This document shows positions 24,422 to 37,000 of a stretch of DNA of 64,000 nucleotides, piece by piece. This DNA comes from Psoroptes ovis (Eukaryota > Arthropoda > Arachnida > Sarcoptiformes > Psoroptidae). The first letter of the stretch is position 1. Every line of letters begins with the position of its first letter. The notes below the pieces were generated by a model. The model had not been told where the DNA came from. It was given only the letters and a program-made list of their open reading frames with translations, and did not search any database. The stretch lies in the NCBI GenBank assembly GCA_002943765.1, contig PQWQ01000021.1, positions 496,001 to 560,000 on the forward strand. Direction: 5' to 3'. A program made the position numbers and the translations under genes.

Positions 24422-25364
24422 TAGAAATACAAACAAATTTGAATATATTCAATCGAATGATTACAAATTTATGACCTTTGAATTTTGAAAAATTCAAATT
24501 TTTGAAGATTTTTCAGCGATTTTCTTATGCCCAATGAAACATTCATAAAATGTGTACATTCAAAAATAATAAATAAGGGCAATTACTACAAACAAGTACC
24601 ATTCATAAAATATGTGTTATATATTAATAATGATATTAATCATTCGATGATAACAAGATTCTTGTTTTGTTTTGTTTGATCTCATTAAAAGTTTTTGAAA
24701 TCTTTGAATAGGTTATAACCTTTGAATTTGATTTTGAAAAATTTTTCGAAAGAAAAAATTCACAAACAACGTACGTGTTTTGATTTATTGTAGCCAAAAT
24801 GATGGTCACGATTCGTGACCAGCATTTGTCTGACCAGTTTGTGATTGGTCGGTCATCATTTGTCGACCAGTTCTCTGATCACTGATCACTGATCATTCAA
24901 TTGACCAGCTTTTATGTGTTTTTAATTTCGATTTTCTGAGTATCGACATATGTGTATGGTTCATGTGTTCGCGAGAAATAATTCAATTAGCCACAACATA
25001 GCTCAGTGCCTCGTTCAAGGCTCTCTGTGTTCCACTGATTTATCAATGACCAATGAATGAATCAATGAATCATCGGCGGTGTCCGTAAACTTCTGTCATT
25101 GATCAGTGTTGTATCGAGTGTTAAACGAGGCATGACTGTATTTTTTTGTAATTAATTGCACAATGAATCAATAAAATACCGAAAGATACAAAGTTTTTTC
25201 TGTTTGTTTGTTTGTTTCGAAGTTTTTCTGTATTTTTTTTCACCGAAATTTTCTTCGAATCATAAGTTTTTTATTTGTTCTTTTGTCAAATGTGTTTCTA
25301 ATTGTTTCAATACGAAACAATCAGACACTGACAGTCAATTCAATCAATGAATTGATTGACTGCC

Positions 25365-25456
25365 AAGTCTGTCCGAAAAGTTCTTGCAGCTGTTTCAATG
25401 CTTAATTCTCATTGATTCAATGAATCAAAAACGTCAGAACTTTTCGGACAACCTAA
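25365..25456. mobile_element. Degenerate hairpin MITE
   Basis: Left arm CTGTCCGAAAAGTTCTTGC, right arm AGAACTTTTCGGACAACCTAA; the inside is longer and scrambled, and the left tip is lost. Confidence 0.6.
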
Positions 25457-26851
25457 GATTATTTTTAAATTATTTACACTCATAGAATGTGTTTAAAAAT
25501 CAATAAAATTCAGTGAAAATCGTTCTGGAATCTTGACTAATTTTGATTTGGGAATTTAAAACTTTGTTGCTGCTGCTGGTGGTGGTGGTAAGTCAGTGGT
25601 TCTCAAAGTTTTTTTCGGTCAAAGTTTTGTTTATTTTTGAAAAATTACAGTAAAACTTCGATTATTTTTTGGAAAATTACAGGGAAACTTCGCTTTATTC
25701 CGCTCATTTCCGTCGTTTGAAATTTTGAAAATTCTCGAAATTTCAAGCTTTTCGGCGGAAAAATTTAAACAAACGAATTTTGGTCAAATGAATAAATCGA
25801 ATGTTGTTTGTTTGTTGTAATCAAAGGATTAGACCTTTGAAAAATTGGAGAAAAAAATTCAAAAGTTAAAGGTCTCAAAGGGTTAAATCTTTATTGTTAT
25901 TGTTGTTTTGGTTATTTTTAAGACTCAAAGGGTTTGTAAATTGATTTTTTGTGGTTTTCATTATTTGGTCATAACCTACCAAAAGCAATAATTTTATGAG
26001 GCCTTAGGGCTATAATTTCATTGATTTGTAAGGTGGTGGTAATTTGCCGCATATTATAGCCATTTGGTGGCCACAATTGATGATTTGGTCAAAATTTATT
26101 ATTGATTTGTTTTGTTTTTTGGTCATTTTATTGTTTGTCAAAGGGTCTGAAAGGGTTGTAAATAGCAATCGATAGTCTTAAGGCCCCGAGCCATCATGTC
26201 CAATATTGTTCGATTGTTTACACGACGAGTAATCGATATTTAATCATTTGGCCACCAACCAATTCAATTTGCAAGTCGTAAAACAGCCCCGCATGCTGCT
26301 GGCCACGCATGCTGCTGACCACAAATGGTCACTCAACAATCAAAGACCCTTTAACAATCTAAGGACCCCTCAACCCCTGAAGACCCCTGAAGGGGTAATT
26401 AGCGTCGATTGTTTTTTGTTGTTGTTTGACAGATTGCTTTGCAGATTACACGTGTTTGTTTGTTTTTGTACCAAAAAATCAACAAAAACAAATCAATCAA
26501 CGAATTACCAATCAATATTTTTGTGAACATTTGTGAACGACCCCTGTTCAAATTCAACAGCGAAAATATTTTAATCCTCTTATTCGACCTGCGAATAAGG
26601 TCTTAGTTTAATGAATTTTTTTGTAATTAACGAATTTTCAATTTCATTTTATTCTCGTGAATGAAATCCTTTGGAATACCCTCTTGAATACCTTTGAAAA
26701 ATTGAAAAAACCACCATTTTTTCAAAGGTCTAAACCTTTGAACAATTTGCGCCGTTATTAAAAAGAAATTTCAAAGATTTTGTTGGCCTTATGTTTCAAC
26801 CAAAAAAAAAAAAAAAAAAAAAAACTATTCGGAAATTACATGACAGCGAAC

Positions 26852-26899
26852 AGGTATAATCTTGAACAGGTGTTTCCTTACCTGTTCAAGATTATACCT
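26852..26899. repeat. Perfect 19-bp inverted repeat with 10-nt loop
   Basis: AGGTATAATCTTGAACAGG, loop TGTTTCCTTA, then the exact complement. It ends 8 bp before a hairpin MITE but is unrelated to it in sequence. Confidence 0.95.
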
Positions 26900-26907
26900 T
26901 TTAGCTA

Positions 26908-26987
26908 TTGGGTTGTCCGATAAGTTCTAGCCGTTTTTCGAATGAACATCGTTTTAAAAAACGGCAAGAACTTATCGGACAACCTAA
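26908..26987. mobile_element. 80-bp hairpin MITE, T/A-loop class
   Basis: TTGGGTTGTCCGATAAGTTC start, CTTATCGGACAACCTAA end. Flanks AGCTA and TAGCT suggest insertion at the TA of a short palindrome. Confidence 0.94.
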
Positions 26988-27289
26988 TAGCTTTTTTTTA
27001 AAGCCCCTTGTTGGCCGATACAATCGATAGATATTTTTAGAAAATCGAAAAAAATTCTTCGAGAAAATTCTTGGAAATAGATTTGAATGGCAAAAGCAAA
27101 CAAACCACCTACACCGTAGGTACATACACACGCCTACGGAATTACTTTTAAGATAATCTAAATTCGTATTGTTATTGTTCATCTTATCCAATCAAAAACA
27201 ATAATCATTAAAATGTACACAATGAATTAATTCAACAAATTTGAAAATTTGAAAATATCAAATACAAATATTTGTTTGTTGAATAAATA

Positions 27290-27368
27290 TTAGGTTGTCC
27301 CATAAGTTCTTGCCGTTTTTCTCAATGATTTTCTACGATATAACCGGTAAAAACTTTGCGGACAACCA
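27290..27368. mobile_element. Hairpin MITE, TATATCGTAG-loop class, damaged right arm
   Basis: Good left arm TTAGGTTGTCCCATAAGTTC; loop in reverse orientation (CTACGATATAACCGG); right arm changed to AACTTTGCGGACAACCA. Confidence 0.85.
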
Positions 27369-28078
27369 CAAATATTTGTTGTTGTCCGAATACATAACGA
27401 ATACGTTACGTAAATGGACGTCATATTTGTTTAGGTTTGCGTAACGATCATCAGTAATTATGATGATCTTTGAATTGATGATGATGACCTACCGCAGTCA
27501 GTTTTTGATAATTGACTAATTCAATTGATTCAATGATATTTGATTGAATCATGTTTGAGCGAGCAAGATAAGATAAGAAATATTCCCAAAAAAAAAAAAA
27601 ATCAAAATGAATTTCAATCAAAGAAAATTTTCTTGGAAAAATTTCAAAGAAATTTTTTTTTTTTTTTTTGAAAAAAAATCAAAACAAATTTTGATTGAAA
27701 TTGATTTTGATTACCTTTTCGAAAGATTATAACTTTTCGAAAGATTTGTTAACCTCTTGATTTCTCGAATTATGAATACATCATTCGAGAAATACAGAGG
27801 TCATATCTTCAAAGGTTGCTACCTGTTAAAGTAATCTTGATAAATGTTTTCGACTATTTCAGCCGCTTCTGGTTTTGCTTTGGTGGTCCCCAAGACAATA
27901 CTCGATCAGGCTATACCCTTATGATGCTTTGACGCTTAGACTTTATTTGATGAGTGTACAACCATACTCGATAAGGCTTATACCCTGACCAGTCTATGAC
28001 ATATTTCAAAGGTACTAACCTTATTATTTCCATGATTTATTCCATTGAACAGGGTAACCAAACAAAAATCGATAAATA

Positions 28079-31000
28079 ATGCCAAGTGCATCATCAACAT
28101 CACCATCGTCAATGATAACAATAAAATCAGCATCGATTGCACCTGAATCACCGAATGAATTATCCACATCAACAACCTCAACGTCTATGATACAAAATTC
28201 ACCACCAGCAACCAGACAAGCAGCGCCACCACAACCAGCTACAACAACACCGAAAACAACCGCAAATATTATGCCACCAAATCGATCCTCATCGACCTCT
28301 TCATCGTCATCAGCAGCATCATCACCATCCGTATCACCACCATCACCATCGTCTTCGTCTTCATCATCATCCGGGTCATCCGCATCATCTTCGACTAGTA
28401 CAACACCGAACCCATCATCGGCATCAGTTCCGACCACGATGACATCAACGAATTCAGCGAATAATACATCAACGACAACCGCAGCGCCACCAACAACTAC
28501 GCCAGGTCTACCGCAACAGCCTTGCTGTGAAACTGGTCGCACCATATTCACCGACCCTATCACGGGTCAATCAATTTGTTCATGTCAATATGATTTACAT
28601 TTCCTTAATTATCAACGATTAGCGGCCACCGCAGGTCTAATGTATAATAACCCTGCGGCAGCAGCCGCAGCAGCAGCTGCTGCAGCGGCCGCTGCTGCCG
28701 CCGCCGCTACTGTATCCTCCTCCTCCTCATCAACATCGACGACATCAACCTCATCTACAACGTCTATCAGTAATCATCCTCCTCATACTCATCCTCCTCA
28801 TGATCTAAATGGTACAACAGCGACATCATCATCCTCATCGACGACATCCTCTACCACCACCACCGCAGCGACATCTACAATACCACCACCACAATCAAAT
28901 TCAGTGATAACATCACCATTACCGCCAGCAGTACCGCCACCGATCGTACCACCACCACCGCCAGGTGTAACTGATCCATTTCTGCAATTATCACCTGAAC
29001 AGCTACAATCGGCTGCATCATTTTTTCCACCACCAACGGTACGTAATTGATTTCGGTCCATTTCCATGGACATTGTATCCCTGCGTTAGCCTAAGGCTTT
29101 AGCCCATGCGCAGTTGTTCTTAAGACATTCGCAACACCTTATAATTAGCCAGCAATTAGTCGAGATTAATTGATTTTCTTGGAAGTTTTCTTGGCTTTTC
29201 TCAAAATTTCTTGGAAGTTTCTCAGAAATTGGAAATTTTCCAGAGAAAGTTTCCAAGAAAATTTCCAAAAAAATTTTAAATGTTCCAGGAAATTTTCCTT
29301 GATTCCCAAGAAAATTTCTCAAAAAGATAATTATACAATCCATAATTTGAAAATGTCAATTAATTACAAGAAAATTTTTGGTTAAACAAAGCTTTCTCTG
29401 TAAAGGTTACAGCTTAGATGTTTTGCTCAGATTTCTTAAGCCATATTTCTTGGAAAATTTCTCTGAAATTAAAATTTTTCCTTGAAATTTTCTCGAATGT
29501 GAAAACCTTTTCAAGGAAAATTTTTCAAAGACAAAACAATACTTAATTACTTTTGATTAATCACAATTAATTACAATTAATCTTAATTAATTTCATCATT
29601 CCATTTCATACAGGCAACTGGATTCAATCTGAAAGAAAATTTAGACATGTGGCGTAATCTACCATATTCAATGTATTATTCATATGATAGCACTGGATTG
29701 CCAGGTTATGGACCGTTTGGTAATGGGTAAGCATTGGGTCATTACTTATTCTTAAAATAAAAGAAAAATTCCCAAAACTTTCCGAGAAAATTTCTCAAAG
29801 GTTTCCACCACAAAAGCCCCGCATAACCTTTGAGTACCTTCAAGTATCCCTCAACCTCTGAACCTTCACTACTGTACACCTTTCGCTTGACCTTTAGCCT
29901 GGACCTCTGTCGGGCACTCTTCTACTCGGATATCCCATTCGGAAATCCGCCAAATTCGTATCCGAAAATCGCCTCCAGGATCAATCGAAAACCATTCACA
30001 AATACTGTACCGTCAATAACCGTTGACAAATGAACAAATATTAATCGGGAAATTTACGGGAAATTTTCCCCGAAAAAAATATTCCCGAAAAATTTCTCAA
30101 AAAATAGCTTTGATTACATTATCCATTCATTGATTATTCGAATCCATATGGCACCAGATGTGTTGATTTGTGGAAAATTGCCGAAAATGTTTCCAAGCAA
30201 TTTTCCCCAAATTTTCACCCAGAATTTTCCCGAAACTTTACCCCAAAAGTTTTCCGAAAAGTTTCTCAAAAATTCATTCAAAAACAATCGAAATCCAATA
30301 TGTAATCAAATTAGATCATATTGCACATGAGATGATGAAAGGAGACAGATGTATGAGTGTTGAATCGATGAAAATTTAAAATTTTGGAAAAATTTCCCGA
30401 AAATTTTCTTTTCGGAAACATTTCTCGGTGCAATATGGCGTTTTTTGACAAATTTATGGAAACTTTTTCCATCATCTCCTCCTCCTCCTCCTCTTCCTCA
30501 TCCTCATCATTTCTCATGACACATTTTGTCATAAATTTTCTTGGAAATTTATTGAAAAATGTGTTTATTACTGTGGCTGCCAGTGATTTCTTGGAAAATT
30601 TCTCGGAATTTTTTTGGCGAGCCGCATAACTGTGATGGCATTTGTCAACAATCGTCACTGAAGCTGTCTTTTGTAACATTAAATAAGCTGAAATTGCCCG
30701 TGCTGGTCACGGGCTAGGCGTTTTGTATGCAAAAAATTTATGACGGCAAAACCCGCTACTGACAGTTTGACGGGTCATTAATTGATTTTTTTTGATTTTT
30801 CTAAAACTAAGCATCCCACAATCAATCGAAACACAAACATTTATTTGTTCGAGTGTCTTATGATTGTGTTTTTGTGTGTGTAGGATGCGTGGGAGTGGTG
30901 CTTGAAGATGCTTCACAATGAGGTCGGTATAGTTTCGAATTTGTTTGTTTATTCATGTGCTTGAAGTGTAAACAAAAACAAACGAATCCTCTCAGAGCTT

Positions 31001-34000
31001 GAAGCCTTATAATGATGATGTATAGCCCTTCATGAGGCTGATGCTAATGATTTTGTTGTTTATTTTACGCAAGCAAAAAGGTTAAAGTCTTCGATTGATT
31101 GGTCGAAGCCTTTTGTTTCGAAAGGATGCGCATCGAAACTTCAACTGATTCAAAGGTTACGTTAGGTTATGTGTAAGGCTATACTTATACAATTTTGAGT
31201 GGAGAACCTTTCCAAAAACCTTTTAAAAACCTTTAAAAATCATGGCATTTTTCGCTGTCCGACCTTATTGTAACAGGTGTAGGAGTCATAAAAGCTTAAG
31301 CCGATCGACGATTATCCGGCACTACCTTACCACCTCTTGACAAAGGGTTGATAAATTCGGTAATTTTTCGCGTAAATTTCCCGAGAAACGATAAACTTTC
31401 CCGGAAAAATCGATCAATATTCCAAGGAAACAAGTAATGTTCTTAGCGTAAATCGCGTTTATCATTGATAAAGTGCAAAGATTGACAACAAAAAAAACTA
31501 TAACCCTTTTAATACAAATGCACGAATATTACTTGTATATTGTCATTATGTAATCACATAATGATAATGATGATTACTCATCATCATTATCATTATTCAA
31601 CTAATTGATTGTATTTGTCATTATTTTGTTTAATTATTATTAGGTTGTCCGAAAAGTTTTGGCCGGTTATATCGTAGAAAATAATTAGAAAATTGGCAAG
31701 AACTTTTCGGACAACCTTAATATTATTATTGTTATTACCCTGTAATAATCATTATTAAAAGGTATTCAAAGGGTTGAATTTGGCAAATTTTGACAAGTTT
31801 TTCATTTTAGTTTCTTCGTAGGTACTACAATGTGTTCGTAAAAGGGTTAAGATCTTTGAGATTATTTTTCACATAAATATAAAATGAGTAGAAAGGGGTA
31901 AATACAAATATCGGATTTAAAGTGCCGGAAAAGTTTTTCAAAAAACCAATTTTCGAATCAATTTCTCTATGATCGAACTAATTTCTCGGAAGTTTCTCGG
32001 GAAAATTTCCCGAAAACTACGTATTCAAAGGGTTAAAAAGCTAATAGAGGAAGACATTACACTGCAAAAAAAAAACAAATAACTACAAAGGGATTATAAC
32101 TTAGTGAAATTTGAAATTTTGAAAATTTTAAAATTTTTTCGAACAATTTTACATGTAAAAACATTCATAAATAATGTAAAATTATCAAAAAATCATTCAT
32201 AAAAATAATTACCAAATACTAAGCAATATTCATAATAACTAATGTCAACTAATGAATACTAATTAAGCAAAAAAAATTCATTAACTTGGCTCATTAATCA
32301 GTGTTTGTTTGTTTGCATGTTTGTTTGATTACTTGTTTACCTTAAATCATTTTCACTTGTCATTTTTTGTTTACTTGTTTATTAACGTTGTCCCATAAGT
32401 TCTTGCCGTTTTTCGAATGAAAAAACACTTAAAAAACGGCAGCAAGAATTTATGGGACAACCCAATACTTGTTTACATCTGTATTCATACATACATACAC
32501 TTGTCACATTACGATTCAAGGGGGGGGGAACAGAGCTGTCCGTAAAGTACATTCGTAGCCATATTCAATGAAAGCGTTCATCCATCGTTGAACTTCTGCG
32601 AACAAACTTTTCGGACAACGCCGTGGACAGCTTTCCCCCAGCATTCGGTAATGGTAATTACTACAACAAAGTTACAAGCAAATAAACAAAATTATTTTAC
32701 AAGTTACAAGTTGTAACAACTTGTTTCAATTTGGTTTGTGACTGTGTATGTGTGTGTATGTGTGTGCGCAAGTGATTACCATGAATGTAATATTCATTTA
32801 TTCGATTTCCACCTTCAGTCATGGATTATTAAACACTTGTCACAATCAAATAAATGACAATCAAACAACATTTTTCATTATTATTCAAAGCTGCCAAAGC
32901 TGCCATGAATAGAACCACGGCTTATCTTCGAGAACACGTGGTGAATTTTGCGTGATTTGTTTTTTTTGTCGAATTGTTGTTAATTGACAAAATCATGAAA
33001 AATTGACAATTAAAAATGACTGAAGTAATTGTAAGGTAGAGGTAATTATTTACTGAGGATATTACCTTTATTGTTTACTACATATGTTTACATTTTACAA
33101 GGTCATCATCTTTGGTTGCTGTGTGTTTGATGATGACCTTCAATCGATGATTATGATCGAGAATTTCTTGGGGAAAATTTTAATGATTAACCTTCAAAAA
33201 AAAATGACGATTAACCTTCATGAATTAGCGATTAACCTTTTGCCTCTTTCGGGACACCAGTCACCAGCGACCATTGTTCCCGGGACCATTCATAAAATAC
33301 ATAAACATTTACATGTATTTCAGCTCTTTGATTTTTCTGTTTCAAAAGCAATTTCAATCAAAGCAATCACAACATTTGAAAATGTCACATTCATAAAGTA
33401 CATAATTGACATTTGATCTTTCGGTATTCATTAGGGTCCCCTTTGCATCCATTGCCGAGTTGATCTAATTGTAATGAATTGGTCCGAAAGGACCAATTCG
33501 GGCACCAATTTTCTCTCGAATCAATTCACAAAGTACACAAGTCTTCATGGGCCATTCGTAGAGTACGATCGTCACATAAATCAAACGAGAAAATTGGCAA
33601 ATTTTTGGGAAATTTTTTCGCAAATTTTTTGTACCATTCAAATACTACGTAATCGGTTATTATTACACTGATTATTATTAGTATTGAAATTCGATACGAA
33701 TTTTCGGGAATTTTCTCGGTAATTTGATGCTAAGTAGACACTTGAAAAAATTATAATTTATTGGACCCTTGAAATAGACCCTTGAAATAGGCGAGAGAAA
33801 ATTTCCCGAAAAATTTCCATTAAAATTTAAGTGATTTGAATTTTCGTTTCGGGGAAATTTCCCCGGAATTCCAATGTTGTAATGCCTTGCAAATGTATGA
33901 ACCAAAAGTGTTGGATCCATAAATTAAGTACTCGATGCAAAATTGCTTTGGGACTTAGGAACAACACAAGTAATATGGGTGTAATATTATCGATGTGTGT

Positions 34001-37000
34001 AACATCATTTATGAATGTTTCATTTTCGGTAATTTTTTCTCCTCCTCCTCTTTCTCCTCTTGTCTCAATTCTCTGGTGACGGAGTATCCATATGTTCCCC
34101 GGGGGCATCGCCCCGGTCCCCCCATGAACAATATGGATACAAGAACAGCATAATCCTTGTTTGAATCTCATCGAAAGTCATAATCGTTGGACTTGTCATT
34201 GCTTTTCATTACCTCTATTTGACAAGGGCTATACATATTCATAAGTGCACGGGTAATAAGTGCTTTATCAATAAATATGTCCAAATTACGTATTTTATGA
34301 ATGTTTTTTCGATTCTCAGAGAGAAAATTCCCGAAAATCCAATAAATTTCAATTTTGGGAAATTTTCCCGATAATCGAAAAATATTTGAATATTCGTAAA
34401 TTACTTACCCCACAGATGAAGACCCGGAATCCTCTGAATCCTCTTCATCAATGTGCTAAGCCAAGGGCTTAGCCTTGCCGATTCGATCTGTTCGGTGATC
34501 GAAGCTATTTGAAGCTGGCCAATGGCTCTGAGCATCCTCGCACGAGGATCATATGTCTTGAGGGTGACATGTCTTGAAGACGCTCGAACCTTTCAAGCAT
34601 CTTAAGCATCTCGAATTTCTTGGATGAAATTCAAAGCTTAAGAGGTTAAAACCTTTCGAATATTTGTAAATCTAAAGCTTGAATAATTAATAATCATTAA
34701 CTCATATCATATTGTTGCGCAAAGTATGCGTGGCATGGATTAGTGAAAATGGATTTGGCTAATATTTGTTTACCCTGTTTGTTTACTGTGACTTAAGACG
34801 TTTTCAGAGTAAGATATACATGTCTAATCCCTGTCAATCCTTGGTAATCCATCTATAATCCTTGATAATCCGACCTCTTCAAGACTAATCTCATGAATAC
34901 AAATGTCATACAAATCTATGCACATAGAACATCATAAATTATTCGATACAAATTTCAAATGATCATTTTTTACATAGAAAATCTATGTATCATTTGTGCA
35001 TTCCATATTTGTATTTGTATTATTAGTATGAATCATTAATCAATTATTTTCCTCAAAAAATCATTACAAAAATATGATGCTTAAGGGCATTCATAAAGAT
35101 AATGATGATGGTTATGAATATTGATAAATGAATTAATATTTATGAATATTCATAAATACACCTGTACCTTTGAATGAATGCAGGTAGATTTTAAATATTT
35201 CAGAGGTTTATGAACATTCTCGGAGGTTTTTCGAAGGTTTACTAAAGGTTTTCAAAGGTTCACTGTAAGGTTTTCAAAGGTTACTAAAAGGTCTACGAAT
35301 TTTCGCCCGGAGAAAATTTAAAAAATTTCAATTAAGACTCGCAATTAACCAATTTCAATTTTTCTCATTTCCAACAGATACGGAATGGATTTGAATGGGA
35401 CCCGCCGTAAAAATGCTACACGTGAAACAACCAGTACCCTCAAAGCATGGCTAAATGAACATCGAAAAAATCCTTACCCTACCAAGGGTGAGAAAATAAT
35501 GCTCGCGATCATAACGAAGATGACCCTTACACAAGTATCGACATGGTTCGCTAACGCTAGGCGTCGCCTTAAGAAAGAAAATAAAATGACATGGTCACCA
35601 CGTAATCGTTGTGATGATGATGATGATGACGATATGGATGATATGGATGGCGATGATATGGTGGCCAACGGTGGTGATGATGACCATGATGGTGGCGCTG
35701 GTGTACTTAATGATGGTGGTGGGAACAACGGTGGTGGCGCTGGTGGCGATCGCCACCGCCACCAGCCCCAGCACCACCACCTTAACCACCACCAGCAGCA
35801 GCACCGTCGCCGAAATAGCAATCATAATGGTGATAACAATGATAAAGATGGTAAGTTGTCGTGATTTATTAGTATTTGTTCGAATACTGTATGTGTGGAT
35901 GACCCTCCTCCACGGCAGGATGCTGATCCTTAATGTTTCGGCATCCCTCCTTAGCAGACCCTTACCTTGTGACCTTATGATAAATTGATTAGGTCTAAAG
36001 GTAAAGACCTTACAAGGCTCCAAAGGCTATGACCTGTTAAAACGGAAATTTCGTGGAAAATTTGAAAGATTAGATTAGATTCATCTGACCCTGTAATCAT
36101 ACGTACCGCGCTTAGTCACGACTGTTCAATTTACTGTAATTTGAGGTTAACACCTCATAAAAACAGGCCGATTATCGCGTCATCATGTGTACTAATGACT
36201 AGTTGACCATAATGGTCATTAGTTGTGACCAGTGACCACTTTGAAATGTGATTAGATTCGACACCATTTTTTTGAATGAATGAAATCTGTGTGGTGGTAA
36301 ATGATCCGAAATGAGCCAGTTATTCGAAGCTATAAGGTCATTATAACTTGTGATATGTGGTCATTATCAATCATTGGTACTCATTAATCAGCCATAAGTC
36401 ACCGCTAATTGATTCCACGAACTATCAATCCATTCAGCGAAAAATCACTGATGCGTGCCGTGCCTTGCCGCGCAATCTATTAGGTTGTCCGGAAAGTTCT
36501 TGCCGATTATCATGAGCAACTCTATTGAGAAAACGGCTAGAACTTTTCGGACAACCTAATAATTTGATTCATTAAATTAGAACAAGGTTTTGGCCGTTTT
36601 TCAATGACCAAAATCTGACACTATTACAACTGGCGTGGCATTGAGACCTTATCAATATTAGATGGTTGAATACTTGTCATCATTCGGATTCGATTCCGAA
36701 TATTAATTGAAAATACCACCCAAAATTAATCAATCAATGTTCGAATCGATCGAACAGTTGGTGATTAATCGTGGTTGTCAAATAGTCCCTTGGGTAGAAA
36801 TAGTCGTCGTTGTCATTTGATCGAGTGAGGTGGTAAGCTTTGATGAAAATTAATTGTCCCTGTCTCCATCTCGCCATTTCGGGTCGGTTCGGGACCCGAA
36901 ATTGATTAAATGGTGCTGTCATTCAGAGTGGTGTTGATGTTGGTGTATCCATGTGTCAATGTGTGTGTGTGTCAATGCGCAAGATGAATGATGATGCTCG

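Larger units (their letters stand above)
24422..28078. other. Proximal 5' flank of Iroquois
   Basis: 3.7 kb without a supported gene; three hairpin MITE copies or remnants, a foldback at 26852-26899, a lone hAT-type left end (CAGTGGTTCTCAAAG at 25594) and repeated TCAAAGGGTT words. At 28051-28052, 27 bp before the start codon, TTATTCCATTGAACAG looks like a 3' splice site, so a 5' non-coding exon may lie further upstream. Confidence 0.55.
29727..35377 (+). other. Iroquois intron 2
   Basis: 5.65 kb, GTAAGC to CAACAG, between the linker exon and the homeodomain exon. Contains two clear hairpin MITEs and one remnant, dense GGAAAATTTCCC words (30047-30270, 30384-30420, 31360-31420, 34300-34390), a CTCCTCC run at 30472-30500, the GAAA-loop hairpin at 33476, a CCATTCATAAA cluster at 33282-33652 and a GC foldback at 34084-34140. 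Large conserved introns of Iroquois genes often hold enhancers, but I see no coding content. Confidence 0.8.

Noticed and set aside
28024..28563. 179-codon minus-strand ORF, acidic and Val-rich
   Set aside because: Antisense shadow of the Ser/Thr-rich Iroquois exon 1; no features of its own.
35474..36023. ORFs in other frames over Iroquois exon 3
   Set aside because: Shadows of the GAT/GGT-rich acidic stretch after the homeodomain.
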